NCBI RefSeq assembly: GCF_041080795.1
Contig: NZ_CP129674.1
Location: forward strand, 434,001 to 498,000
DNA: 64,000 nt
Direction: 5' to 3'
Source of the DNA: Bifidobacterium sp. WK041_4_12
GTDB lineage: Bacteria; Actinomycetota; Actinomycetes; Actinomycetales; Bifidobacteriaceae
A model generated the notes under the pieces. The model did not search any database and was not told the origin of the DNA. It worked only from the letters and a program-made list of their open reading frames with translations. This document shows positions 50,821 to 59,576 of this stretch, piece by piece. How positions within the stretch are numbered: position 1 is the first letter of the stretch; each line of letters begins with the position of its first letter. Both the position numbers and the translations under genes were made by a program.

Positions 50821-52514
50821 TCGTGGTTGTAGGAGCTGGTATTGCAGGACTGTCAGCAGCGCTCGCCATTGCCGGAGACAATGAGACATCTGAGCTTGAT
50901 TCCGGTCAGCCCGGCGAAGATGTTCTCCTTATCGCCAAGTCATATTTCACTATGTCCAACACTTACTGTGCTCAAGGAGGCATAGCCGCAGCCGTAGCCG
51001 AAACGGACAGTCCGGCCATGCATATGCGTGACACCCTCCTCGCCGGTGATGGTCTGTGCGACGAGGATGCTGTCAGGATTTTGACGACCGAAGGCGCGAA
51101 GGTGGTACGCGCTTTGGCTCAAGGTGTCGTGCATTTCGATAGAGATGATTCCGGTCAACTGCAGCATGGCATGGAGGGAGCCCATTCGGTTCCGCGCATC
51201 CTGCATGCTGGCGGTGATGCCACGGGCTATGTGATGGAAGTGGATTTGGCAGCAGTAGCCGCAGCCAATCCACGCATCCACATGCTCGAATACGCATTTC
51301 TGGAGGATCTGTGCGTTCATCACGGGACGGTGCAGGGCATCACCGTGCGCATCGACCCCGATGCCGCCACTTCTCCATTCCTGCAAGAAAGCTATGAAGC
51401 TCGCGGCAGAGATCCCATCGCGGACAAGCTGCGCGAGCAGTCAGTCGCAGCGCCTGACCATGTCATCGAGATCAGAGCGGATTCCGTCATCCTGGCAACC
51501 GGGGGAGCGGGACAGGTCTATGAATATACGACCAATCCTGAAATTGCAACTGGAGATGGCGTGGCAGCAGCATGGCGCGCTGGTGCCCGTATTCAGGATG
51601 CGGAATTCTATCAATTCCACCCAACGGCCCTGGCATCCCACCGACATTTTCTGGTGTCGGAAGCCGTTCGTGGAGAGGGTGCAGTCCTTCTTGACGCGCA
51701 CGGCAACCGTTATATGCCCGCTATCGATCCCAGAGCAGAACTCGCACCACGAGACATCGTCGCACGGGCCAACTTCCGCACCATGCTGAATCAAGACGGG
51801 ATGCCTGTCCGTCTGGATGTCACCGTGCTTGCGCAGAAGCACCCCAAGCTGGCTGATTTCTTGAAACACCGTTTCCCGACGCTCGATGAATTCACCAGAA
51901 AGGAAGGCTTTGACTGGTCTCAGGAAGCGATTCCGGTCACGCCTGCCGCTCACTACTGGATGGGAGGCATTCATACGGATCTGTGGGGAAGAACCACGCT
52001 CAAAGGACTGTATGCAGCCGGGGAATGTGCGAGAACCGGAGTCCACGGAGCGAATCGGCTGGCTTCGAACTCGCTGCTTGAGGGATTGGTTTTTGGCAAG
52101 CGTGCAGGCACTGCGGCCATTACTGATCGAACGCAAGCATCTGTGTCAGTCCATGAAGATGCTGGGCGCGATACTCGTCTGCCATCCCTGGAAACTCAGG
52201 CGGACGACGCTCATATACCTTCGCATATACCTTCGCATATACCCTCGCGCACCGAAATACAGAAGCTGATGTGGACGAAGGTCGGCGTTATCCGCACAGA
52301 AGCCGACTTAGTGTCTGCGGTCAAGACACTTTCGGCATGGCTTCGGGCGATGAACGATGCCTATGACCAGCAAGCCGCGTCGAAGGGCGGCGCGAAACGC
52401 AGTGCTGTAGACAGGAGTTTCTTGGAAGATCGAAATCTCGTCACCGTCGGCTACCTGATAGCGCAAGCCGCGTTGAACCGTCCCGAATCATTGGGCGCGC
52501 ACACCAGAGCATAG
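50817..52514 (+). CDS. nadB: L-aspartate oxidase
   Basis: FAD enzyme oxidising aspartate to iminoaspartate for NadA. The N-terminal dinucleotide fold VVVGAGIAGLSAALAIAG (residues 2-19), NTYCAQGGIAAAVAE, ILATGGAGQVYEYTTNP, FYQFHPTAL, VSEAVRGEGAVLLD and GECARTGVHGANRLASNSLLEG are all present. The ATG overlaps the nadA stop. The region joining the FAD and C-terminal domains contains HIPS repeated three times, encoded by 12-bp tandem repeats (52212-52247). Length 565 is normal. Confidence 0.95.
   Translation: MIVVVGAGIAGLSAALAIAGDNETSELDSGQPGEDVLLIAKSYFTMSNTYCAQGGIAAAVAETDSPAMHMRDTLLAGDGLCDEDAVRILTTEGAKVVRALAQGVVHFDRDDSGQLQHGMEGAHSVPRILHAGGDATGYVMEVDLAAVAAANPRIHMLEYAFLEDLCVHHGTVQGITVRIDPDAATSPFLQESYEARGRDPIADKLREQSVAAPDHVIEIRADSVILATGGAGQVYEYTTNPEIATGDGVAAAWRAGARIQDAEFYQFHPTALASHRHFLVSEAVRGEGAVLLDAHGNRYMPAIDPRAELAPRDIVARANFRTMLNQDGMPVRLDVTVLAQKHPKLADFLKHRFPTLDEFTRKEGFDWSQEAIPVTPAAHYWMGGIHTDLWGRTTLKGLYAAGECARTGVHGANRLASNSLLEGLVFGKRAGTAAITDRTQASVSVHEDAGRDTRLPSLETQADDAHIPSHIPSHIPSRTEIQKLMWTKVGVIRTEADLVSAVKTLSAWLRAMNDAYDQQAASKGGAKRSAVDRSFLEDRNLVTVGYLIAQAALNRPESLGAHTRA
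52212..52247 (+). repeat. Three 12-bp tandem repeats within nadB encoding HIPS
   Basis: CATATACCTTCG units at 52212-52223, 52224-52235 and (one mismatch) 52236-52247 give the HIPSHIPSHIPS tract. Confidence 0.85.
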
Positions 52515-52580
52515 GCGCGAATCGCAATACCGCTAAGCTTACGAACTTCATCTCACCAACACTGCAATCATAAGGAAACC

Positions 52581-53450
52581 ATGATGCTATCTCAATCTGT
52601 AATACACGATCTCTTGCGCAGAGCTTTTGAAGAAGATTCCCCGCATGGAGACATCACCTCAGAGCACGTCATCCCTGCGCATTTCACAGGGGAAGCGGAT
52701 CTGGTGGCTAGAGAAGATGGAGTGCTCAGCGGAATCGACATCTTCGCTGCTGCATTCTCCTTCATCGACACACAGGTGAAGGTCGAGCAATATGCTGCTG
52801 ACGGCCATCATTTCCAAGCAGGAGAACGACTTGCGAAGGTGAGTGGCTCAATGCGTGCGATACTGCGCAGTGAGCGCATCGCATTGAACTTCGTGCAGCA
52901 TATGAGTGGCATCGCTACCGCCACGGCATCGTTTGTGCATGAGGTCCAAGGCAAGTTAATCGCCATCAAGGATACGCGAAAGACACTTCCCGGATTGCGA
53001 GCCGTGCAACGCTACGCTGTCGTCTGTGGGGGAGGCGTCAACCATCGCGATGGGCTGTCCGATGCCGTGATGATGAAGGACAATCATCTGGCCGCCCTTC
53101 GCGCGGCTGGAATTCCGATAGCCCGCGCGATTGAAGAGGCTCGAAGCATACGCGTTGATGGCAAGCCCGTGAGTGTGGAGGTCGAGGTTGATGATCTCGG
53201 GCAGATTGATGAAGTGATTGAGGGCAAGCCGGATGTAATCATGCTGGATAACTTCTCTCCAGAAGACACCGTGCGCGCCGTAGAGCACATTCGCCGCATC
53301 AATCAGCATCAGACTGAGATTGAAGCAAGTGGAAACATGACACTGGAGAAGGTGCGTTCCATAGCCGATTCGGGTATCGACACCATCTCCATCGGATCGC
53401 TTACGCATAGCGTCATCGGAGTCGATCTTGGATTGGATTGGGCACAGTAA
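52581..53450 (+). CDS. nadC: Nicotinate-nucleotide pyrophosphorylase (carboxylating)
   Basis: Quinolinate phosphoribosyltransferase forming nicotinate mononucleotide. Motifs: EDSPHGDITSEHVIP, RIALNFVQHMSGIATATA, KDTRKTLPGLRAVQRYAV with the basic substrate pocket, GGGVNHRDGLSDAVMMKDNH, VEVEVDDLGQ, IMLDNFSPE and ISIGSLTHS. AAGGAAACC precedes the tandem ATGATG; 52584 is an alternative start. The TAA shares one base with the next ATG. Confidence 0.95.
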   Translation: MMLSQSVIHDLLRRAFEEDSPHGDITSEHVIPAHFTGEADLVAREDGVLSGIDIFAAAFSFIDTQVKVEQYAADGHHFQAGERLAKVSGSMRAILRSERIALNFVQHMSGIATATASFVHEVQGKLIAIKDTRKTLPGLRAVQRYAVVCGGGVNHRDGLSDAVMMKDNHLAALRAAGIPIARAIEEARSIRVDGKPVSVEVEVDDLGQIDEVIEGKPDVIMLDNFSPEDTVRAVEHIRRINQHQTEIEASGNMTLEKVRSIADSGIDTISIGSLTHSVIGVDLGLDWAQ

Positions 53451-54667
53451 TGCGTGCAGCAGCAAGTGCCGATTCATCGGAGGCAATATATCTTGACACT
53501 GCTTCGACAGAGGCAGCGGTTCCAAGCGTTATCAAAGCGATGCTTCCGTTTTGGCTCAGTGACTACGCCAATCCTGCGAGCGTGCACGCCTTCGGCAAGG
53601 AGGCTGCGGAATCTCTGGAGAGAGCCCGGAGTCTTTTCGCTTCCGATGTGGGGGCTGCTGCACAGGATGTGATTTTCACTTCTGGCGGCACTGAATCCGA
53701 CAACCTTGCCATGAAAGGCATTGCGATGGCAGTGCTTGACCAGGAAAATGCGCGCCGTACAGTCCTGAACAGTGAGGCAAGCTTACGCAATCGCATTGCC
53801 ATCAGTGCCGTGGAACATCCTGCCGTCAGCGAATCGGCAGCATGGATGGCACGATATTTCGGTTTCCACGTCGATGTGCTTCCAGTCGACAAGTTCGCCC
53901 GCATCGATGTCGAGGCAGCGAAAACCCTTATCACCGAGCAGACTGCACTGGTAAGCGTCACCCTAGCCAACAATGAAGTCGGAACGATTCAACCCGTGGC
54001 TCAGATTGCTGAAATTGCGCATCGCGCAGGGGCTTTCATGCATACGGACGCGGTTCAGGCAGTCGGCCATATTCCCGTTGACATGGCTGCTCTGGGCGTT
54101 GATGCGATGAGCGTATCCGGCCATAAGTTCGGTACCCCAAAGGGCTTGGGCGCACTGATGCTGCGATCGACGACACCCTACGAACCCTTGATATCAGGTG
54201 GCGGACAAGAGCAGGGACGTCGTTCAGGAACGCAGAACGTTGCAGGGGCTGTCGGCATGGCAGTGGCGTTGCATGCTGCCCTGGAACAGATGAGTTCTTC
54301 GAATGCCGCACTAGCTGCTTCGCGCGACAAGCTTATTGCGGCCATTGAAGAGGAGATTCCACAGGCCAAACTCACTGGAACGCCTGACCCTGAACGACGT
54401 CTGCCCGGCCATGCATCCTTCGTTTTCCCTGGAGTGTGGGGCGAGGCGCTTCTGGTTGACCTCGATGCCGCAGGCATCATGTGTTCGAGCGGATCGGCAT
54501 GTTCAGACGGCAACAAAGAGGCGCCCCATACTTTGCTCGCGATGGGTTTTGACGAGCAAACCGCCAAGACTTCCATCAGAATGACCTTCCAGAAAGCTTT
54601 GGAAGCCAATCAGATAACGGCAATCGTTCACGTGCTCAAGGCATCATACGAGAAGCTTCATGGCTGA
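53450..54667 (+). CDS. Cysteine desulfurase (NifS/IscS-like) of the NAD operon
   Basis: PLP enzyme that removes sulfur from cysteine. IYLDTASTEAAVPSVIKAM is the N-terminal signature; ANPASVHAFGKEA, FTSGGTESDNLAMKG, the PLP Lys in SVSGHKFGTPKGLGAL (about 228) and the persulfide Cys in IMCSSGSACSDG (about 346) are present. Fused translationally to the nadC end and following nadABC, it probably helps assemble or repair the Fe-S cluster of NadA, an arrangement seen elsewhere in Gram-positive bacteria. Its 3' end overlaps the convergent TetR gene by 32 bases. Confidence 0.92.
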   Translation: MRAAASADSSEAIYLDTASTEAAVPSVIKAMLPFWLSDYANPASVHAFGKEAAESLERARSLFASDVGAAAQDVIFTSGGTESDNLAMKGIAMAVLDQENARRTVLNSEASLRNRIAISAVEHPAVSESAAWMARYFGFHVDVLPVDKFARIDVEAAKTLITEQTALVSVTLANNEVGTIQPVAQIAEIAHRAGAFMHTDAVQAVGHIPVDMAALGVDAMSVSGHKFGTPKGLGALMLRSTTPYEPLISGGGQEQGRRSGTQNVAGAVGMAVALHAALEQMSSSNAALAASRDKLIAAIEEEIPQAKLTGTPDPERRLPGHASFVFPGVWGEALLVDLDAAGIMCSSGSACSDGNKEAPHTLLAMGFDEQTAKTSIRMTFQKALEANQITAIVHVLKASYEKLHG

Positions 54668-55517
54668 CCCCTGCTGACGCGGCTGGAGGGAGCGGATCAC
54701 CTGGTTCGTCTGTCGATGCGGGCATTCCTGCATGACTGCTTTCGCTGCTGCCTTCGCCGCCGCTGTCATTGGCGCTTTCATCCTTATATTCAACTGTGTC
54801 TTCAACTCCGTCCTCAGCTTTGTCTTCAGCGGTGTCTTTCGCGTTGCCTTTATCGTTGCCATTCTTGTCCATCTTGGGCTGTGCCGCTTTGGCATGCTTG
54901 CCTTCGTATCGGAGCGTGGGCTTTGATTCCAGTCGAGACAAGCCATTCCACGCAAGATTGACGATGTAGGCGGCCAACTGCTCCTTGCTCGCCTTGCGTC
55001 CATCCGCCCAGTACTGTCCAGTGAACACCGTCATTCCCACCAGCATCTGAGCATAGAAGGGTATGCCCTTCGTCGATATTTTGCGGTGCCGGAAGTGCTC
55101 CTTCAGGATTTCCTCAACGCGCATGCTGACCTCTCCCAGCAGCGAACTGAATGAACTTGCCGGATCTGTGGTCGGCGAGTCACGGGCAAGAATCATGAAT
55201 CCCTCGGTATGCTCCTCGATATAGGTGAGCAATGCCAGGGCCGTTTTTTCAACGATCTGGCGTGGATGCCCTTCGGCATCGCTCAGCGCATCGGTCAATG
55301 CGGTCGTCAGGGATTGCATTTCACGGTCCACCACAACCGCATAGAGTCCTTCCTTGCCGCCAAAATGTTCATAGACAATCGGCTTGCTGACCTTTGCCTT
55401 CGCTGCGATTTCCTCAACACTCGTAGTTTCGAACCCCTGCGAGGCGAATAGCGCTCTGCCTACGGTCAACAGCTGCTCACGCCGCTGAAAAGAAGTCATC
55501 CTTGTTGTCCCACTCAT
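54636..55517 (-). CDS. TetR/AcrR family transcriptional regulator
   Basis: A 293-residue TetR-type repressor. The HTH is TTSVEEIAAKAKVSKPIVYEHFGGKEGLY (in parts SVEEIAAKAKVSKPIVYEHF and GGKEGLYAVV) at about residues 30-58. The ligand-binding domain follows to about 200. The last 80 residues are an acidic, Asp/Glu/Lys/Ser low-complexity tail (NAKDTAEDKAEDGVEDTVE), unusual for the family. Start 55517 with GGGG five bases upstream; 55499 is an alternative. No divergent transporter is adjacent, so the target is unknown. Confidence 0.88.
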   Translation of the reverse strand: MSGTTRMTSFQRREQLLTVGRALFASQGFETTSVEEIAAKAKVSKPIVYEHFGGKEGLYAVVVDREMQSLTTALTDALSDAEGHPRQIVEKTALALLTYIEEHTEGFMILARDSPTTDPASSFSSLLGEVSMRVEEILKEHFRHRKISTKGIPFYAQMLVGMTVFTGQYWADGRKASKEQLAAYIVNLAWNGLSRLESKPTLRYEGKHAKAAQPKMDKNGNDKGNAKDTAEDKAEDGVEDTVEYKDESANDSGGEGSSESSHAGMPASTDEPGDPLPPAASAGVSHEASRMMP

Positions 55518-55586
55518 AAGACCCCAGTGTGGCACGTGCGCTACCCACGTGCGCCATCGTGCATACAGTCAGCAACAATGCAACGC

Positions 55587-55592
55587 TATAAT
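55587..55592 (+). promoter_or_regulatory. TATAAT box in the TetR-55771 gap
   Basis: A perfect TATAAT stands 70 bp upstream of the TetR gene start on the opposite strand and 179 bp before the small membrane protein. The -35 region is poor. Confidence 0.25.
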
Positions 55593-55770
55593 GGTCGTGC
55601 AATCTTCAATTCTTCTCAATCGTTCCACTTGGCTGGCTTTGAAATGTCATCATCAGCAGCAGCACCAACGTCGTACGCGGCAGTGCCGCACGATCAACTT
55701 CGAGCTTTGAGATGTAGAGGACACGGAGGATTGTGGTTCATAATTGGAGAATTGAGCGAAAACTGGCAGA

Positions 55771-56184
55771 ATGAACAGTATGGTTTGGGCAATACTCATT
55801 TGGCTGCTGGTACTTGCAGTGTTGGTAATTGTGGTGCTATGGCTGGCTCGGGGCGAATCCAGGAATGGTTCGGTATCCGCTGATATAGAAGAGCATGCGC
55901 GTGAAGGCTCGGAGGCCCGGCGCAGGCATCGTGATCCCCGCGTTGCTGGTAGCGCGCCGTCATTTGAGCCAAGGATGCATGTGCATCCTTCCGCTGAAAC
56001 GCGACGGATGCTTGAGGAGACCTCTGAGAATCCCGTATATGTCAACAATGATTCGGTAGTCGAGGTGCATGCGCTCTTCCAGACGGACTCGGACGAGCCA
56101 TCATCGCGCAATGCTCCCGATCTGAATGCCGCGGCACAGAATTCACAGCAGCATACCGGCGATATCCCCAAGATCGATCGCTAG
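55771..56184 (+). CDS. Small bitopic membrane protein of unknown function
   Basis: A 137-residue protein with a single N-terminal helix (VWAILIWLLVLAVLVIVVLW) and a hydrophilic, Arg/Glu/Ser-rich cytoplasmic tail (SEARRRHRDPRV). No domain recognised. It stands 43 bp before ftsY, which also starts with a membrane anchor, so co-expression is likely. ATG 55780 is an alternative start; the ribosome site is weak. Confidence 0.6.
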   Translation: MNSMVWAILIWLLVLAVLVIVVLWLARGESRNGSVSADIEEHAREGSEARRRHRDPRVAGSAPSFEPRMHVHPSAETRRMLEETSENPVYVNNDSVVEVHALFQTDSDEPSSRNAPDLNAAAQNSQQHTGDIPKIDR

Positions 56185-56227
56185 GCCTCGGTGAAGTCTG
56201 TCCCTCTCGATTTTTAGGGTGAACAGT

Positions 56228-57496
56228 ATGGATACAAATTCTGTGATTTATCTCGTCATCGGATTGACGGCACTGGTTCTTGCAATCATCGTTGCAGCGC
56301 TGATAGTCAAAGCTGCACGAAAGAAGGGCGGCAGACCCGAAGCGACCGGTGCTTCCACACCATCGCAAGCAGTGCCGCCAGATGTCTCTTCCGAGGCAGC
56401 ATCAGACGAAACAGGAGCAGGCTCAGCAGTCGAGTCAGCCGAGTCAGTCGGGTCAGTCGCTTCACAGTCCGGTTCTTCACAGGCTGCTTCGCCTGAGTCC
56501 GCTTCCCCACAGGCAGCAGCATCTGCGGCCCCCCAATTGCAGACTCCAGAATCTTCAACATCGAGGTTGATTCGCCTGCGGGCGCGACTTTCTCACAGTG
56601 CCAACCCCTTCGGCAAGGCATTGTTTACGATTCTCAGCAAAAATCATCTGACAGACAGCGACTGGGAAGATGTCGAAGATACCTTGCTGCTGGCCGATGT
56701 CGGTGCTGACGCCAGTTCCCGCCTTGTCGAGCAGCTCAAGTCGGATGTTCGCGTCCAGGGCGAAACCGAGGCGAATGCCGTGCGCGACATGCTCAAGGCC
56801 AGACTGTTGACCATTGTTGACGCGGGCATGGATCGCAGGCTGTATGCGGAACTGCCTGAGAATGAGCTTCCAGATGCTCGCAAACCGTCAGTGATCATCA
56901 TGGTCGGTGTCAATGGAACCGGCAAGACAACGACGGCAGGCAAGTTGGCGCGCTTCTTCGTGGCCGAAGGCAAGTCGGTGATGATGGCTGCCGCAGACAC
57001 CTTCCGAGCTGCGGCTGCCGACCAGTTGGAAACATGGGGCAACCGTGTAGGCGTGAAGGTGGTGCGAAGCGACAAGGATGGAGCCGATCCTGCCTCGGTA
57101 GCCTTCGAGGCGGCGCATACGGCGCAGGAGCAGCAAAGGGATGTGCTGATCGTCGATACGGCAGGACGTCTGCAGAACAAAGCCAATCTGATGCAAGAGC
57201 TGGGGAAGATTCGTCGTGTCATCGAAAAAACGGCGAAGGTTGACGAAGTCCTGCTCGTGCTCGATGCCACCACCGGGCAGAATGGCATGGCACAGGCCAA
57301 GGTATTTGCCGAGGCAATCGGCATAACAGGCATTGTCCTCACCAAGCTTGACGGCTCGGCGCGAGGCGGCATCGTCATCTCGGTTCAGCGTGAACTCGGC
57401 GTTCCTGTGAAGCTGGTCGGCCTGGGAGAGGGGCCGGATGATCTGACGATTTTCGATCCGGCAACCTTCGTTGATGGCATCCTCGCGCTGAACTGA
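56228..57496 (+). CDS. ftsY: Signal recognition particle receptor FtsY
   Basis: SRP-type GTPase that docks ribosome-SRP complexes at the membrane. An N-terminal transmembrane anchor (VIYLVIGLTALVLAIIVAAL) is followed by a Ser/Ala/Glu linker with repeated SAESVGSV-type units, then the NG domain: G1 GVNGTGKTTTAGKLA (about 226), DTFRAAAADQLETW, G3 DTAGRLQNK, G4 TKLDGSARGG and closing GEGPDDLTIFDP. Start 56228 has AGGGTGA six bases upstream. Length 422 is usual for actinobacteria. Confidence 0.95.
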   Translation: MDTNSVIYLVIGLTALVLAIIVAALIVKAARKKGGRPEATGASTPSQAVPPDVSSEAASDETGAGSAVESAESVGSVASQSGSSQAASPESASPQAAASAAPQLQTPESSTSRLIRLRARLSHSANPFGKALFTILSKNHLTDSDWEDVEDTLLLADVGADASSRLVEQLKSDVRVQGETEANAVRDMLKARLLTIVDAGMDRRLYAELPENELPDARKPSVIIMVGVNGTGKTTTAGKLARFFVAEGKSVMMAAADTFRAAAADQLETWGNRVGVKVVRSDKDGADPASVAFEAAHTAQEQQRDVLIVDTAGRLQNKANLMQELGKIRRVIEKTAKVDEVLLVLDATTGQNGMAQAKVFAEAIGITGIVLTKLDGSARGGIVISVQRELGVPVKLVGLGEGPDDLTIFDPATFVDGILALN

Positions 57497-57527
57497 GTGA
57501 ACCCAATATTGCTCAGCGCGTGACATT

Positions 57528-57543
57528 GTTACATTGTCGTAAC
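57528..57543 (+). promoter_or_regulatory. GlnR-like box upstream of amtB
   Basis: GTTACATTGTCGTAAC is a perfect GTTAC-N6-GTAAC palindrome, close to the actinobacterial GlnR box (GTNAC-N6-G(T/A)AAC). It is 155 bp before amtB. A small hairpin GGTCTCT-AAGA-AGAGACC (57592-57609) lies between. Nitrogen control of the operon is inferred. Confidence 0.5.
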
Positions 57544-57697
57544 GCTGATTGACTCAGACCGAAACCCATACCACGTTGTATTGCAGTCATTGGTCTCTAA
57601 GAAGAGACCGCTACCATTGTTACAAGTCGGGTTCGCTCGACATCGGTTCTCGGTCATTGGTAGGCAGAGAGAAAAGGAAAAAGAGAGAGAGGTAGAT

Positions 57698-58984
57698 ATG
57701 GACACTGGTAATGCAGCATGGATGTTAACGTCCGCGTCCTTTGTATTCCTCATGACGCCAGCAGTGGCGTTCTTCTATGGAGGCATGGTCCGTTCAAAGG
57801 CAATTCTGAATATGCTGATGCTTTCAGTGGGCGCCTTGGCTGTCACAGGAGTCGTGTGGACATTCTGGGGTTGGTCAATAGCGTGGGCAGGTACGGATAT
57901 CGGTGGAATCTTCGGTGATCCGGCAACAGGATTCCTGCTCAAGGATACGATGGTCGCCACTGATGGTGTCTTCGGTTCGGTCAATATCAAGGATGCCGCA
58001 TACCCACACAGCATCGACGTCGCTTTCCAGGTGACATTCGCGATGATTACCGTTGCCTTGATTTCCGGTGCTCTTGCAGAGCGTATCAAGTTCAGCACAT
58101 GGATGATTTTCGTGGCTTTGTGGATCACCTTCGACTATGCGCCAATGGCACATATGGTCTGGAACGGCGGTCTGCTTTCTCCAGACGGTGCGATCTCGCA
58201 GGCAATCGGCGCACACGCTCATGATTTTGCAGGCGGCACGGTTGTTCATATCAACGCTGCAGTTGCGGCTTTGGTCATCGTTCTTATCATTGGCAAGCGC
58301 AAGGGCTTCGCCAAGGAGCCGTTCCGTCCGCACAACGTTCCCTTCGTCATGCTTGGCGCGTTCCTGCTGTGGTTCGGCTGGTTCGGCTTCAACGCAGGTT
58401 CGGCGCTCGCAGCCAACGGCACCGCAGGATATGCGTGGGTTTCCACAACCGCAGCAACTGCCGCGGCCACGTTGGGCTGGCTCTTCACTGAGAAGATCCG
58501 CTCCGGTCATTACACAGCGATGGGCGCTGCCTCGGGTATGGTCGCCGGTCTGGTTGCCATCACGCCTGCAGCCGATGTCGTCTCGCCATTCTGGTCGATG
58601 GTTCTCGGACTGATTGCCGGTATTCTTTGCTGCTTCGCCTGCGGCCTCAAGTTCAGGTTCGGCTATGATGATTCACTCGATGTCGTGGGCGTCCACGGTG
58701 TTGGCGGTGTCACCGGAACCGTTCTTATCGGCTTCTTCGGCGAGGGAACCGGACTGTTCGCTGGCGGCAACTTCAAGCAGCTGATTGTTCAGATCGTGAT
58801 TGCATTGATTGCGATCATCTTCTCCGGTGTGATTACGTCCGTGATCGCGTTCGCACTTGAAAAGACCATTGGTTGGCGCGTTACCGAGGCTCAGGAAGTC
58901 AGCGGTGTCGATTTGGCTGACCAGGGCGAACGTGCTTACGATTTCGCTGGAACTGCCAGCTCAATCCTCAAGGAGGTGAAGTGA
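57698..58984 (+). CDS. amtB: Ammonium transporter
   Basis: Amt/Rh family channel-like transporter with eleven helices. Start 57698 follows GAGAGAGG and gives the usual MDTGNAAWMLTSASFVFLMTPAVAFFYGGMVR beginning (MLTSASFVFLMTP, FFYGGMVRSKAILNMLM). The pore twin histidines sit in DYAPMAHMVWNGG and in VVGVHGVGGVTGT; DFAGGTVVHINAAVAALV is the family signature. It is followed by glnB with one base between, the classic AmtB-PII pair; PII would plug the channel when nitrogen is plentiful. Confidence 0.95.
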   Translation: MDTGNAAWMLTSASFVFLMTPAVAFFYGGMVRSKAILNMLMLSVGALAVTGVVWTFWGWSIAWAGTDIGGIFGDPATGFLLKDTMVATDGVFGSVNIKDAAYPHSIDVAFQVTFAMITVALISGALAERIKFSTWMIFVALWITFDYAPMAHMVWNGGLLSPDGAISQAIGAHAHDFAGGTVVHINAAVAALVIVLIIGKRKGFAKEPFRPHNVPFVMLGAFLLWFGWFGFNAGSALAANGTAGYAWVSTTAATAAATLGWLFTEKIRSGHYTAMGAASGMVAGLVAITPAADVVSPFWSMVLGLIAGILCCFACGLKFRFGYDDSLDVVGVHGVGGVTGTVLIGFFGEGTGLFAGGNFKQLIVQIVIALIAIIFSGVITSVIAFALEKTIGWRVTEAQEVSGVDLADQGERAYDFAGTASSILKEVK

Positions 58985-58985
58985 G

Positions 58986-59324
58986 ATGAAGCTTATAACA
59001 GGAATCATTCAGCCACATAAGCTTGATGACGTCAAGGAAGCATTGTCGGCTTCTGGAGTCCATGGTCTTACTGTTTCGGAGGCCAACGGATATGGCCGTC
59101 AGCGCGGCCATACGGAGATCTACCGCGGTGCAGAATATACCGTCGATCTCATCCCGAAGGTGCGCATCGAAGTCATTGCCGATGACGCAGATGCAGAGAC
59201 TCTGGTCGATGTCATTGTCAAGGCTGCCGCGACAGGCACCATTGGTGATGGCAAGGTCTGGGTTTCACCTCTCGAATCAGTAACGCGAGTTCGCACAGGC
59301 GAAACAGGCTCAGCAGCCATCTGA
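58986..59324 (+). CDS. glnB: Nitrogen regulatory protein PII
   Basis: A 112-residue PII signal protein. MKLITGIIQPHKLDDVKEAL is the beginning (20 residues); the T-loop YRGAEYTVDLIPK carries Tyr51, the modification site, and the C-terminal TGTIGDGKVWV is the B-loop/C-loop ATP site. AAGGAGGTGA precedes the ATG. The glnD gene downstream suggests uridylylation, although actinobacterial relatives adenylylate the same Tyr. Confidence 0.95.
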   Translation: MKLITGIIQPHKLDDVKEALSASGVHGLTVSEANGYGRQRGHTEIYRGAEYTVDLIPKVRIEVIADDADAETLVDVIVKAAATGTIGDGKVWVSPLESVTRVRTGETGSAAI

Positions 59325-59362
59325 TAGTGGCTCATATGAGCGTAGTCCAGCTCATAATCCCG

Positions 59363-59396
59363 CGAATCCCCACACAAAGTCTTGTGTGGGGATTCG
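59363..59396 (+). terminator. Rho-independent terminator-like hairpin after glnB
   Basis: A perfect 15-bp stem (59363-59377 with 59382-59396) and a 4-base loop follow glnB, with a short TTATT. It would separate amtB-glnB from glnD transcription, at least in part. Confidence 0.7.
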
Positions 59397-59403
59397 TTAT
59401 TCC

Positions 59404-59538
59404 CGCGATGTTGAGTTTTGCGGCAATTTTGAAGTACAACACCTGTTTTTTGGCTTAATCGCATCGTCATTTCAAGGATATATGCGTCTTGTACTTTCAA
59501 ATTGTCGCAAAACTCGGATTCTCGCTCTGAACATTGCG
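59404..59538. repeat. Long imperfect inverted repeat between glnB and glnD (MITE-like)
   Basis: A 27-bp arm at 59413-59439 pairs with 59489-59515 with three mismatches, and shorter outer arms CGCGATGTT (59404 region) and AACATTGCG (59530-59538) continue the symmetry. The whole fold spans about 135 bp, carries no gene and resembles a miniature inverted-repeat element or a large regulatory palindrome. Confidence 0.5.
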
Positions 59539-59576
59539 TTTTTTCCGGGTCAACCATATGGTGAGGATGATTTTTC

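Noticed and set aside
49522..50889. A 455-codon open frame antisense to nadA
   Set aside because: It lies wholly opposite a clear nadA gene, has no ribosome site, and its Cys/His/Gly-rich composition is that of an antisense shadow.
54732..54926. A small, very hydrophobic plus-strand frame resembling a membrane peptide
   Set aside because: It is the antisense of the Asp/Lys/Asn-rich tail of the TetR protein; complement of such codons automatically gives Phe/Val/Leu runs.
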